Shown here: in pieces, positions 24,891-33,478 of the stretch
How positions within the stretch are numbered: the first letter of the stretch is position 1
Layout of the letters: every line of letters begins with the position of its first letter
Assembly: GCA_013298665.1 (NCBI GenBank)
Contig: JAAFIK010000049.1
Span: 1-37,691 of the forward strand
Origin: Chitinophagales bacterium
Lineage (GTDB): Bacteria; Bacteroidota; Bacteroidia; Chitinophagales; Chitinophagaceae
Direction of reading: 5' to 3'
DNA: 37,691 bases
Position numbers and translations under genes: made by a program
Notes under the pieces: model-generated
The model's database searches: none
Told to the model about the DNA's origin: nothing
Seen by the model: the letters and a program-made list of their open reading frames with translations, nothing else

Positions 24891-27437
24891 ATGGCAAAAA
24901 ATTTATTGATCGTAGAGTCTCCGGCAAAAGCCAAAACCATCGAAAAGATTTTGGGTAGCGACTTTGAAGTCAAAAGTTGTTATGGACATATCCGTGACCT
25001 GGCAAAAGATGATATGGGTATTGATATTGAAAACGATTTCAAGCCAAGCTATATCGTTCCGGAAGAGAAAGAAAAGGTCGTCAGGGAATTGCGCAGCCTC
25101 GCCAGGAAATCGGGCGAAGTATGGCTGGCATCGGATGAGGATCGTGAAGGAGAAAGCATCAGTTGGCACCTTGCTGAAGTGCTGGGACTCGATCCGCTAA
25201 CAACGAAGCGCATCGTTTTTCATGAGATCACCAAACCGGCCATACAGAAAGCTGTACAGAATCCCCGTACCATTAATATGAACCTGGTGAATGCGCAACA
25301 GGCCAGGCGCGTACTCGATCGTATTGTTGGTTTTGAACTCAGTCCGGTACTCTGGCGTAAAATAGGTATGCAACGCAGCCTCAGTGCCGGCCGTGTACAA
25401 AGCGTGGCCGTACGTCTTATTGCAGAAAAAGAACGCGAAATCAACCAGTTTGCCGCCACCAGCAGTTTTAAGATTGATGCACTCCTGGCTGCCGAACAGC
25501 AAGGCCGTGCTATTGCTTTTAAGGCGGAAGGTAAAAAATACGAAGACGCGGGCGATGCAGAACGTTTTTTGCAAACCTGCATCGGTGCAAGTTATACCGT
25601 TAAGGATATACAGGTAAAACCCGGCAAGCGTACACCCGCAGCACCTTTTACCACATCAACGCTTCAGCAGGAAGCCAGCCGTAAACTGGGCTATGGGGTA
25701 AGTAAAACCATGCTGCTCGCACAGAAGCTGTACGAAAATGGTAAAATTACCTATATGCGTACCGACAGTGTAAACCTGAGCGAGACCGCTATGGAGGACA
25801 TCAAAAATGAAATCGGCAAACAATATGGCGAACGCTATATACAGGTACGCCGGTATAAGAATAAAAATGAAAGTGCCCAGGAAGCGCACGAAGCCATCCG
25901 CCCCACGTATATGGAGAACCATACGGTGGATGATTATGATACCAAACGTTTGTATGAACTGATCTGGAAGCGTACCATCGCCAGCCAGATGAGTGATGCT
26001 GAACTGGAAAAGACAACGGTAAAGATCAGCATCAGTACCAATCAGGAAGAACTGACCGCGAGTGGCGAAGTGATAAAGTTTGATGGCTTTCTGAAAATAT
26101 ATATGGAGAGCAGTGACGAGGAAGAAGCGGAGGAAGGTGATGAAGCCAGGTTGCCAAACATGGCTCCCGGGCAGGTACTTGAATTCAGGCAGATGACTGC
26201 AACGCAACGCTTTAGCCGCCCTGCTGCCCGTTATACTGAGGCTTCGCTGGTTAAAAAAATGGAAGAACTGGGTATTGGAAGACCGAGTACCTATGCACCT
26301 ACCATTTCTACCATTGTTAAACGGAATTATGTTGAGAAAAAGGATAAGGAAGGCGTGAAGAGGGATTTTGGCGTGCTTACGCTTCGAAACGATGTCATTG
26401 AGAAAAAGACTTCATCAGAAATTACCGGTGCTGAAAAATCCAAACTTTTTCCTACCGATCTGGGCTTGGTGGTAACCGACTTTCTGAAGCAGCACTTTAC
26501 CGAAGTGATGGATTACTCTTTTACGGCCAATATTGAAGAGGAGTTTGATAAGATTGCCGATGGCAAGATTGTGTGGGGTAAAATGGTCAGCAATTTTTAC
26601 AAGCCTTTTCACCAGGACGTAGCACATACGCTCGAAACAGCGGAACGTGCAAAGGGCGAACGCGAACTTGGAACCGATTCCGAGTCGGGAAAACCTGTTA
26701 TTGCCCGGATGGGCAGGTACGGCCCGATGGTACAGATTGGCAAATCGGAAGATGAAGAAAAGCCGAGGTTTGCCAAACTCAAATCTACGCAGAGTATTGA
26801 AACCATCAGTTTACAGGAGGCCATGGACTTGTTTAAGTTGCCGCTTACACTGGGTGAATATGAAGGGAAGGAACTGTCTGTAAATGCCGGCCGGTTTGGC
26901 CCCTATGTAAAATGGGGCGAACAATTCATTTCTGTACCGAGGGGAGAAGACCCGATGCAGGTGGATATGGATAGGGCGATTACCCTTATTCTGGCCAAAC
27001 AGGTAGAGGATGCACCTGTAGGCTATTATGAGGAAAAGCCCATTACAAAAGGCAAGGGCAGGTTTGGTCCGTTTATCAAATGGAATGACCTCTTTATCAA
27101 TGTACCCAGGGCATACAATTTTGATACACTGAGCCAGCAGGATTGCAACGAACTGATTGCCAAAAAGATTGACAAGGAATCGAACCGCTATATCCAGCAA
27201 TGGCCGGCAGAAAAGATTGCGATTGAGAATGGCCGTTGGGGCCCCTTCATACGCTTTGGCAAGAAAATGCTCAAAGCTGGTCTGAAAGCGGATAAGAGCA
27301 AGTACAATGCAGATGAACTCGCCGTCATTTCTTTAGAGGAGGTTAAAAAAATGATTGAGGCGCAGGAACCCAACGCCTTTGTAAAAAAAGTAGCCGCTAA
27401 GAAGGCCGCTACCAAACGGGCGGTAAAGAAAAAGTAA
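24891..27437 (+). CDS. topA: DNA topoisomerase I (type IA)
   Basis: An 848-residue enzyme relaxing negative supercoils. The start at 24891 gives MAKNLLIVESPAKAKTIEKI, the family N terminus, rather than the frame from 24864. The TOPRIM metal site is DEDREGE (82-88); RSLSAGRVQSVAVRL is the conserved helix; the active-site tyrosine is Tyr288 in KITYMRTDS. No zinc-finger cysteine tetrads follow. The C-terminal part instead holds four repeats with the pattern GR-x-GP (GRYGP, GRFGP, GRFGP, GRWGP), then an Ala/Lys-rich tail (KKVAAKKAATKRAVKKK) for DNA contact. The length is usual for Bacteroidota. Single-gene unit, convergent with folP. Confidence 0.97.
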   Translation: MAKNLLIVESPAKAKTIEKILGSDFEVKSCYGHIRDLAKDDMGIDIENDFKPSYIVPEEKEKVVRELRSLARKSGEVWLASDEDREGESISWHLAEVLGLDPLTTKRIVFHEITKPAIQKAVQNPRTINMNLVNAQQARRVLDRIVGFELSPVLWRKIGMQRSLSAGRVQSVAVRLIAEKEREINQFAATSSFKIDALLAAEQQGRAIAFKAEGKKYEDAGDAERFLQTCIGASYTVKDIQVKPGKRTPAAPFTTSTLQQEASRKLGYGVSKTMLLAQKLYENGKITYMRTDSVNLSETAMEDIKNEIGKQYGERYIQVRRYKNKNESAQEAHEAIRPTYMENHTVDDYDTKRLYELIWKRTIASQMSDAELEKTTVKISISTNQEELTASGEVIKFDGFLKIYMESSDEEEAEEGDEARLPNMAPGQVLEFRQMTATQRFSRPAARYTEASLVKKMEELGIGRPSTYAPTISTIVKRNYVEKKDKEGVKRDFGVLTLRNDVIEKKTSSEITGAEKSKLFPTDLGLVVTDFLKQHFTEVMDYSFTANIEEEFDKIADGKIVWGKMVSNFYKPFHQDVAHTLETAERAKGERELGTDSESGKPVIARMGRYGPMVQIGKSEDEEKPRFAKLKSTQSIETISLQEAMDLFKLPLTLGEYEGKELSVNAGRFGPYVKWGEQFISVPRGEDPMQVDMDRAITLILAKQVEDAPVGYYEEKPITKGKGRFGPFIKWNDLFINVPRAYNFDTLSQQDCNELIAKKIDKESNRYIQQWPAEKIAIENGRWGPFIRFGKKMLKAGLKADKSKYNADELAVISLEEVKKMIEAQEPNAFVKKVAAKKAATKRAVKKK

Positions 27438-27538
27438 AAGGTGTTATGCCTTTATACCTATAAATCAGTCAGACAATTTGCGGTACTGGTGCTATTTTCA
27501 TGAATAGTAAGGATAATATCTTTGTACCATAAAAGCAA

Positions 27539-28393
27539 CTATGCCATTTCAGTTTCGGCATTACCAGCCGCTTTCAACCGGTTGACTAACCTGATTGTTT
27601 CCATGGCTTCTTTTACATCATGCACCCGTAAAATAGCAGCCCCATTGAGCAGGGCAATGGTATGCAGGGCAGTAGTGCCATTGAGGGCACCGGCTGCATT
27701 GGTACCCAATGTTTTCCAGATCATACTTTTGCGCGAGAGGCCAACCAGCAGTGGGCATTGCAGGATGGCGAAACTACCAAGCTGGTGAAGCAGCGTGAAA
27801 TTATGGTCAACTGTTTTGCCAAAGCCAAACCCGGGATCAATAATGACATCCCTTATACCTGCTGCCCGGCACTCGTCCATTTTGCGGATAAAGTAATCCA
27901 GTATTTCAGTAGTAACGTCGGTATAATGAGGATCGGTTTGCATCGTTTGCGGCGTTCCCTGCATGTGCATGGCAATATAGGGTACCCGCAGACCGGCCAC
28001 TGTACTCAGCATATTTTTGTCCAGCGCACCGGCACTGATGTCGTTGACGATACCGGCACCGGCCTCTACTGCTTTACCGGCCACTTCGCTGTAATAGGTA
28101 TCGATGGAGAGCAACTGGCCGGGAAAGCGTTCCTGTATTGCCTGAATGAGGGGCAGTACACGGCGGCATTCTTCATCGGGAGTAACAATGCTACTGCCCG
28201 GCCGGGTACTTTGTCCACCAATATCAATGATCGCGGCTCCCGCTTCAATCATCTGTGCTGCCCGTTGTACCATACCTTCGATTCCGGTACCAGGCTGACC
28301 CTGATAAAACGAATCCGGCGTGGCATTGATGATACCCATTGCCTCCGGCGTTTCGATTACCCTTAATTTTCCTTTACAATTGAGCGTGTACAT
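27539..28393 (-). CDS. folP: Dihydropteroate synthase
   Basis: A 284-residue TIM-barrel enzyme that joins p-aminobenzoate to the pterin diphosphate, the sulfonamide target. Diagnostic motifs: MGIINATPDSFY (19-30), IDIGGQSTRPGS, the ND in GIVNDISAG, DPGFGFGKT and the sulfonamide-site lysine in LVGLSRKSM. Near the C terminus RVHDVKEAMETIRLV is typical. The protein ends 14 bp after an odd plus-strand promoter-like box (27517-27524). It is transcribed toward topA and diverges from the FKBP-DUF1599-DoxX run, as in many Bacteroidota genomes. Confidence 0.95.
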   Translation of the reverse strand: MYTLNCKGKLRVIETPEAMGIINATPDSFYQGQPGTGIEGMVQRAAQMIEAGAAIIDIGGQSTRPGSSIVTPDEECRRVLPLIQAIQERFPGQLLSIDTYYSEVAGKAVEAGAGIVNDISAGALDKNMLSTVAGLRVPYIAMHMQGTPQTMQTDPHYTDVTTEILDYFIRKMDECRAAGIRDVIIDPGFGFGKTVDHNFTLLHQLGSFAILQCPLLVGLSRKSMIWKTLGTNAAGALNGTTALHTIALLNGAAILRVHDVKEAMETIRLVNRLKAAGNAETEMA

Positions 28394-28546
28394 TGCTTTT
28401 TAGGCCGTATTTTTGATGCTGCCGGCTTGCTGGTGCAAACTTCAATCATTCAGATCAAATCTGCCATAAAATTTTCAATTTCTTCCTGTATCGAAAAGGA
28501 GAGGATGGAAACGGATAAAGATCAAACATGTAAAAAAGACGAATAA

Positions 28547-29539
28547 ATGAAAAAACTATGTTGCTTCTCCCTGCTGTTGATGAGTGTATTATGCCTTTGC
28601 GCACAAAAGGACAGTAGCTTTACGGATGGGGGAGATGGGGTGTTGTACAAAATCATTCCGGCCGCGAGCCAGGGAAAACTGATCAATGCAGGCGGCTTTT
28701 TTGAATTCAGCCTCAAACAAACCTACAGGGATTCACTGCTGTACAGTTCGGAGGACTATGCTAACCAGGTGGCTCCTTTCGATTCGGCACAGATACCCCT
28801 GCCGCTGTTCAGGATGTTCAGCCGCTGCCATGAAGGTGATAGCGTAGTGGTAAAAGTACTCACAGACAGTGCTTTTCGTGGTCAACCCATACAGCCACCC
28901 TTTGAGAAAGGGCAATATTTTGTATCAGCGTACAAGATTGTACATGTATTCTATACCAAGTCTTCTGCAGACAGTGCTGCTGTTGCACAAAATGCGATCG
29001 CAGATGTAAAGATCAGGAAGAAAGAAGAACAGCAACTGGCGGTAGACGAATACAAAATAAAAGCCCTCCTGGATGAAAAAGGCTTAAAAGCTGTGCGCAC
29101 ACCTTCGGGGGTGTACATCAGGATTTTGCAACCGGGCACGGGTGCGAAGGCGACACCAACGTCTAAAGTAAAAGTGAATTATACGGGCAGGACTATTGCA
29201 GGTAAGGTATTTGACTCCAATACGGATCCTGCCTTTAATCATGTAGCACCTTATGATGTGGATATTGCTGCTGGTGGCGTGATACCCGGCTGGTTGGATG
29301 CGCTGCTTTATTTCAGTAAAGGCACAAAGGCGGTTGTTTATGTGCCTTCTCCTTTGGGCTATGGCATAAGGGGCAGGGGAGCCGATATTGGCCCCAATGA
29401 GATAATGATATTTGATATGGAAGTGGTGTCGGTTAGCGGAGCGGCAAAAAAGCCGGCTACGCCAAAAGCAACACCCGCAAAAAAGACACCGGTTAAAAAA
29501 GTGCAGCCCAAAAGCAAAACCAAAGCCGGTAAAAAATAA
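28547..29539 (+). CDS. FKBP-type peptidyl-prolyl isomerase, exported paralogue
   Basis: A 330-residue exported isomerase, clearly paralogous to the lipoprotein at 4085-5098 along its whole length (shared DYANQVAPFDSA, LTDSAF-GQPIQ, FEKGQYF and FDSNTDP). The signal peptide MKKLCCFSLLLMSVLCLCAQ lacks a proper lipobox, so a soluble periplasmic form is likely. Active-site residues are kept: Tyr in VNYTGR, Phe-Asp in GKVFDSN, Ile and Trp in GGVIPGWLDAL, Tyr in LGYGIRG. A tail of about 40 residues rich in Lys, Pro and Ala (ATPAKKTPVKKVQPKSK) is unique to this copy. Its stop overlaps the DUF1599 ATG by one base. Confidence 0.9.
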   Translation: MKKLCCFSLLLMSVLCLCAQKDSSFTDGGDGVLYKIIPAASQGKLINAGGFFEFSLKQTYRDSLLYSSEDYANQVAPFDSAQIPLPLFRMFSRCHEGDSVVVKVLTDSAFRGQPIQPPFEKGQYFVSAYKIVHVFYTKSSADSAAVAQNAIADVKIRKKEEQQLAVDEYKIKALLDEKGLKAVRTPSGVYIRILQPGTGAKATPTSKVKVNYTGRTIAGKVFDSNTDPAFNHVAPYDVDIAAGGVIPGWLDALLYFSKGTKAVVYVPSPLGYGIRGRGADIGPNEIMIFDMEVVSVSGAAKKPATPKATPAKKTPVKKVQPKSKTKAGKK

Positions 29540-30084
29540 TGAAAAATACGGATGTGCGATATAATGAGGTGGTGGCGGGTTGCCGTGATATTTTTTTGAA
29601 GAAAACGCGCGACTATGGCACGTCATGGCGGGTTTACCGCATCATCTCGGTAACGGATCAGTTGTATATTAAAGCAAAACGTATCCGCACCATACAGGAG
29701 AAAGGCATACAGCGGATCGGCGATGATATTGCGGGTGAGTTCAGGGGTATCCTGAACTATGGGGTGATCGGCCTTATCCAGCTTGACCTGGCGGACAACG
29801 GGCGTGAAGACCTGCCTGTCGAAACGGTAGAGCGCTTGTATGATGCGAAACTGGTACAGGCGCGGCAACTGATGTTTGATAAAAATCATGATTACGGGGA
29901 AGCCTGGCGGGAAATGAGCCAGGAGAGTTTTACCGACCTGATCCTGGCAAAACTGCTCAGGATCAAACAAATACTTCGGAACGAGGGTGAAACGCTGATC
30001 AGCGAGGGGATTGATGCCAACTTTTACGACATCATCAATTATGCGGTTTTTGCGCTTATTCTTATTCAGGAAGGAAAACATTAA
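29539..30084 (+). CDS. DUF1599 protein with an internal duplication
   Basis: A 181-residue, mainly helical cytoplasmic protein made of two similar halves: residues about 15-85 and 107-178 share DYG-xx-WR, AK-xx-RI-xx-I, an acidic helix and I-x-NY-x-V-xx-L. This matches DUF1599 (I recall Pfam also calling it a nucleotide-modification-associated domain, not verified), and the all-helical pattern recalls MazG-like NTP pyrophosphohydrolases, which is inference. The start codon overlaps the previous stop (TAATG), so it is coupled to the FKBP gene. The DoxX-type gene follows 22 bp later; the trio is a conserved neighbourhood near folP in Bacteroidota. Confidence 0.85.
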   Translation: MKNTDVRYNEVVAGCRDIFLKKTRDYGTSWRVYRIISVTDQLYIKAKRIRTIQEKGIQRIGDDIAGEFRGILNYGVIGLIQLDLADNGREDLPVETVERLYDAKLVQARQLMFDKNHDYGEAWREMSQESFTDLILAKLLRIKQILRNEGETLISEGIDANFYDIINYAVFALILIQEGKH

Positions 30085-30106
30085 TGCGAACTAACACTGA
30101 TACTTT

Positions 30107-31357
30107 ATGAAAGTAGTGGTAAACATTGCAAGGGTTATTATTGGTGTCCTGTTTATTTTTTCAGGATTGGTAAAGGCGATCGACCCGCGCGGACTTTCTT
30201 ATAAGATGGAAGAGTTTTTTGAGGCCTGGGCGGCTCCAGGCAATACAAAGGTTGCTGCCGGTACAGCCGTGGCGGGCGACAGCGTGTACGTTTACCGGAA
30301 GGCCGGCGAAACAAAGACCTTTGAAGGTGGCAGCAAGCCCGACAGCAGTTGGCTGCTGGTAAGTCAGCAACTTAAGCCCGTACCCAAAAGTTTTTTCACC
30401 CGCGCCATGGATAAACTGCACGGACATGCCCTGCTTTTTTCCATACTCATGATTACGCTGGAAGTGATTGCAGGCTTAGCTTTACTACTGGGCTGGCGGT
30501 CAAAATTTTTCAGTTGGCTCCTGTTGCTGCTCATCCTTTTCTTTACGTTCCTCACCAGTTATGTATTGTTTACCGATAAGATCAGGGCCTGCGGGTGTTT
30601 TGGCGATTGCATCCCGCTCACACCAGTACAAACGTTTACCAAAGATATCATCCTGCTTATCCTGGCGCTGCTGATGGTAGCGCGCAGAAAATACATCAAG
30701 CCGCTCTTTTCGGGCAGGTGGAACGCGCTCATCCTGCTGCTGGCAACAACCGGCATCCTGCTGCTGCAATGGTATGTACTTACGCATCTTCCCCTCATTG
30801 ATTGCCTGCCGTATAAAAAAGGGAATCATATCCTGAAACTCAGGGAAATGCCTGCAGATGCGGTGCCTGATAAATTTACCTACAGTTTTGTGTATGAGAA
30901 AAATGGGGAACAAAAAACGTTTTCAGACATGAAAAATCTGCCGGACAGTACCTGGACTTTTAAAGAACGGAAGCAGATTCTGTTGGCGAAGGGTAAAAAT
31001 AATACGCCCCTGATCAACGATTTTTCGCTGAGTACAGCATCAGGAGAAGACACCACAACAGCATTGTTGTCTACGCCCGGTGAGTACTTTATGGTGTTTG
31101 TACGGGCACCGGAACAAAAATCACTTGGGGAAGGTTTCGAGGGCTTCTATAAAGCGGCGGGCAGCCGTCCGGTCTTTTTTATCACCAGTGAGCGGGACAA
31201 ACTGGTTGCACTGCTTGGTGGCAAGCCCTATGGTGTATTTACCTGCGATGCCACAGCACTGAAAACAGCGGCACGGAACGAGGTGACCATCTATAAGATG
31301 AAGGGGCCTGTGGTTCAGGGTAAGTGGAGCGGCAGGGATATTGAAGACGTCAGGTAG
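30107..31357 (+). CDS. DoxX-like membrane protein, BT_3928 family
   Basis: A 416-residue membrane protein. The N-terminal half resembles DoxX: a first helix with VIIGVLFIFSGLVKAIDPRG, a periplasmic insertion (45-100), then helices at about 110-128, 136-152 and 178-192, a fifth at 205-222, and CGCFGDCIPL between helices with a Cys cluster that might be redox-active. The C-terminal half (230-416) is soluble and has no motif that I recognise. The BT_3928 label comes from its place after DUF1599 and general similarity. Possible role in respiratory-quinone or thiol chemistry of the membrane; unproven. Same strand and probably the same operon as DUF1599. Confidence 0.78.
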   Translation: MKVVVNIARVIIGVLFIFSGLVKAIDPRGLSYKMEEFFEAWAAPGNTKVAAGTAVAGDSVYVYRKAGETKTFEGGSKPDSSWLLVSQQLKPVPKSFFTRAMDKLHGHALLFSILMITLEVIAGLALLLGWRSKFFSWLLLLLILFFTFLTSYVLFTDKIRACGCFGDCIPLTPVQTFTKDIILLILALLMVARRKYIKPLFSGRWNALILLLATTGILLLQWYVLTHLPLIDCLPYKKGNHILKLREMPADAVPDKFTYSFVYEKNGEQKTFSDMKNLPDSTWTFKERKQILLAKGKNNTPLINDFSLSTASGEDTTTALLSTPGEYFMVFVRAPEQKSLGEGFEGFYKAAGSRPVFFITSERDKLVALLGGKPYGVFTCDATALKTAARNEVTIYKMKGPVVQGKWSGRDIEDVR

Positions 31358-31386
31358 CGGGTATTCAGCAAGGCATATTATCGGTA

Positions 31387-32430
31387 TTGAAATACGGATT
31401 CAAAAAAGCGGGCTATTCTTTACTGGTACTCCTCGGTGTTGTAGTACTGGTTTTCCTCATGTTCCAGGGGTTAGGCGATCCTGCGCGTATGATGGTTGGG
31501 CAGACGGGCGATAAAAAAACAATGGATAATATCCGTAAAGATCTTTACTTAGACCAGCCACGATGGAAGCAGTTTGTCTATTACCTCAATGATGTATCTC
31601 CGGTCTGTATCCATTCCCGCACAGATATCGAAAAAAAACAGTTGCAGGGTTTCTTTATTGGCGGGGAAACAACCGTAGGCATAAAAGTGCCTTATCTCCG
31701 CAAAAGTTACCAAACCAAAAAAAATGTAAGTAAAGTACTGATGGAGGCTTTGCCGGGTACTTTGCTGCTGGCATTATCGGCCATGCTTTTTGCCACTGTT
31801 ATCGGCATCCTGCTGGGGGTACTCGCTGCGGTTAAAAAAGATACCTGGCTGGATACCACGGCTGTCTTTACCAGTATCGCAGGTATCTCTGCCCCGTCTT
31901 TCTTTATGGCGATCCTGATTGCTTATTTTTTTGGGGTGGTACTGCACGATTATACAGGGCTTAACCTGACGGGGAGCTGGTTTGATGTGGATGAGGTTAC
32001 CGGTGAAAAATACCTCACACCCAAAAACCTTATCCTGCCCGCCTTTACCCTGGGTATACGGCCATTGGCCATCATTACCCAGCTTACAAGAAGTGCGATG
32101 CTGGATGTATTGAACCAGGACTATATCCGGACGGCAGTGGCAAAGGGGTTGAGCCGCCGGGTGGTGATTTTTCGCCATGCCTTGCGCAATGCACTGAATC
32201 CGGTGGTAACAGCCATTACGGGTTGGTTTGCTGAATTGCTGGCCGGGTCATTTTTTGTAGAGTACATTTTTGGCTGGCGGGGCATTGGCAAAGTAACCGT
32301 TGATGCCCTCGAGAAATTAGATTATCCGGTAGTGATGGGGTCCGTGTTGCTGAGTGCCTGTATTTTTATCGGGATCAATATGTTCGCAGACCTGCTTTAT
32401 GCCCGTATAGACCCGCGCATCCGCCGTTGA
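31387..32430 (+). CDS. OppB/DppB-type ABC transporter permease, lone
   Basis: A 347-residue inner-membrane permease of the peptide/nickel importer family. The N terminus has a helix followed by FQGLGDPARMMVGQ, the family's conserved exit from TM1; the cytoplasmic EAA loop is AKGLSRRVVIFRHALRNALN. A larger extracytoplasmic insert (60-110, RTDIEKKQLQGFFIGG) separates TM1 and TM2. There is no ATG upstream and the previous gene ends 29 bp before, so TTG at 31387 must start it. The partner permease, the ATPases and the binding protein are not in the window. In Bacteroidota OppB genes are often apart from the other subunits. Confidence 0.88.
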   Translation: MKYGFKKAGYSLLVLLGVVVLVFLMFQGLGDPARMMVGQTGDKKTMDNIRKDLYLDQPRWKQFVYYLNDVSPVCIHSRTDIEKKQLQGFFIGGETTVGIKVPYLRKSYQTKKNVSKVLMEALPGTLLLALSAMLFATVIGILLGVLAAVKKDTWLDTTAVFTSIAGISAPSFFMAILIAYFFGVVLHDYTGLNLTGSWFDVDEVTGEKYLTPKNLILPAFTLGIRPLAIITQLTRSAMLDVLNQDYIRTAVAKGLSRRVVIFRHALRNALNPVVTAITGWFAELLAGSFFVEYIFGWRGIGKVTVDALEKLDYPVVMGSVLLSACIFIGINMFADLLYARIDPRIRR

Positions 32431-32544
32431 ATGAACATAATAATGAATGTTTTGTTAAATTCAGGCATAAACCCCGGGCGGTTGCAACAAATCCGGCTGT
32501 TTCAGGGTCTTAATCATAACGTAAAAAATAAATACATCATACAC

Positions 32545-33420
32545 ATGAAAAAAATTCTCTTCTCCGCCTTTGTGCTGTGCGCCGGCACGGGGCTGTTTGC
32601 TCAAACCTATACACCAGTCTTTAAGGTGCCTCCGGGTAAGCAGTTTGCCATTACCACCACAGTAAAAGGCAACATGACCCAGGAAGCCATGGGACAAACG
32701 ATGGAAATGCCCTACGATGTTGCTTCAGCTTCAACAGTAGTGATCAAAACATCAGATAAAGCAGGAGCAGATGTGAGTATGATCGTAGATAAAATAAGGA
32801 TGGTGATGTCAGTAATGGGACAGGAAATGAGCTATGACTCCGAGAAAGGTAGCGATGCCGATAATCCGCTGGGTGGTAGTTTCAGGAACTATATTGGTAA
32901 AACGACCACATTCAAAGTGGATAATGCCGGTCGTGTGGTAGAAGGCAGTGTGGTTATGCCTGCGGAAGTAAAAGCAGACGCTGGTGCAGATATGGGTACA
33001 ATGGTGATGGGCAGCATGATGTTAGAGGCTAGAGGTGGATTACCTTCCCTGTTCGATATCTTTCCTGCCGGTACCAAAGCCATTGCCATTGGCGAAACGG
33101 TAACCGATAAAAGTGCTGCAGAAGGCAGTTCTAATGTGAAAAGAAGCATCAGCTATACGCTTGTTGAACTTAAGGACGGCAAAGCGCGCTTTACCATCAG
33201 CGGCACTACACAGATTGATGGTAAAACAGAAATGCAGGGTATGGCCGTTTCGATGGCGACGAGCAGTAAGGAAAGCGGGGAGATGCTGATTGATGTGGCA
33301 ACCGGTCTGCTGATCAGCAAGACATTGACTTCAGAACAAACCGGTTCGCTTGAAGCGGCGGGTATGCAGATGCCGGTTACTGGTAAAACAACTGTCGTGA
33401 TCGAAGTGAACCCCAAATAA
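32545..33420 (+). CDS. Exported protein, possibly DUF6263 family
   Basis: A 291-residue protein. I place the start at 32545 (MKKILFSAFVLCAGTGLFAQ, a good signal peptide); the frame from 32431 starts directly behind the OppB stop but lacks a signal. The mature part is beta-rich, with many Met and Thr residues and alternating patterns (GKQFAITTTVKGNMTQEAMG, TTKVDNAGRVVEG-like strands, SKTLTSEQTGSLEAAGMQMP). I suspect DUF6263, an exported Bacteroidota family without known function, but could not confirm it. It lies 114 bp after the permease and is ended by a strong terminator. Confidence 0.65.
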   Translation: MKKILFSAFVLCAGTGLFAQTYTPVFKVPPGKQFAITTTVKGNMTQEAMGQTMEMPYDVASASTVVIKTSDKAGADVSMIVDKIRMVMSVMGQEMSYDSEKGSDADNPLGGSFRNYIGKTTTFKVDNAGRVVEGSVVMPAEVKADAGADMGTMVMGSMMLEARGGLPSLFDIFPAGTKAIAIGETVTDKSAAEGSSNVKRSISYTLVELKDGKARFTISGTTQIDGKTEMQGMAVSMATSSKESGEMLIDVATGLLISKTLTSEQTGSLEAAGMQMPVTGKTTVVIEVNPK

Positions 33421-33441
33421 AAGTACAGTATAATACATAGG

Positions 33442-33472
33442 TGCCCGCGACTATCGTTGCGGGCATTTTTTA
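33442..33472 (+). terminator. Intrinsic terminator
   Basis: Arms 33442-33451 (tgcccgcgac) and 33456-33465 (gttgcgggca) pair with one wobble around a 4-nt loop, followed by six T. It ends the exported-protein gene and lies in front of the convergent YihY gene. Confidence 0.88.
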
Positions 33473-33478
33473 TGTGTT

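Noticed and set aside
27662..28366. 234-codon plus-strand frame, conceivably served by the -7 box at 27517
   Set aside because: Antisense to folP with no family pattern; the box is reported as a finding instead.
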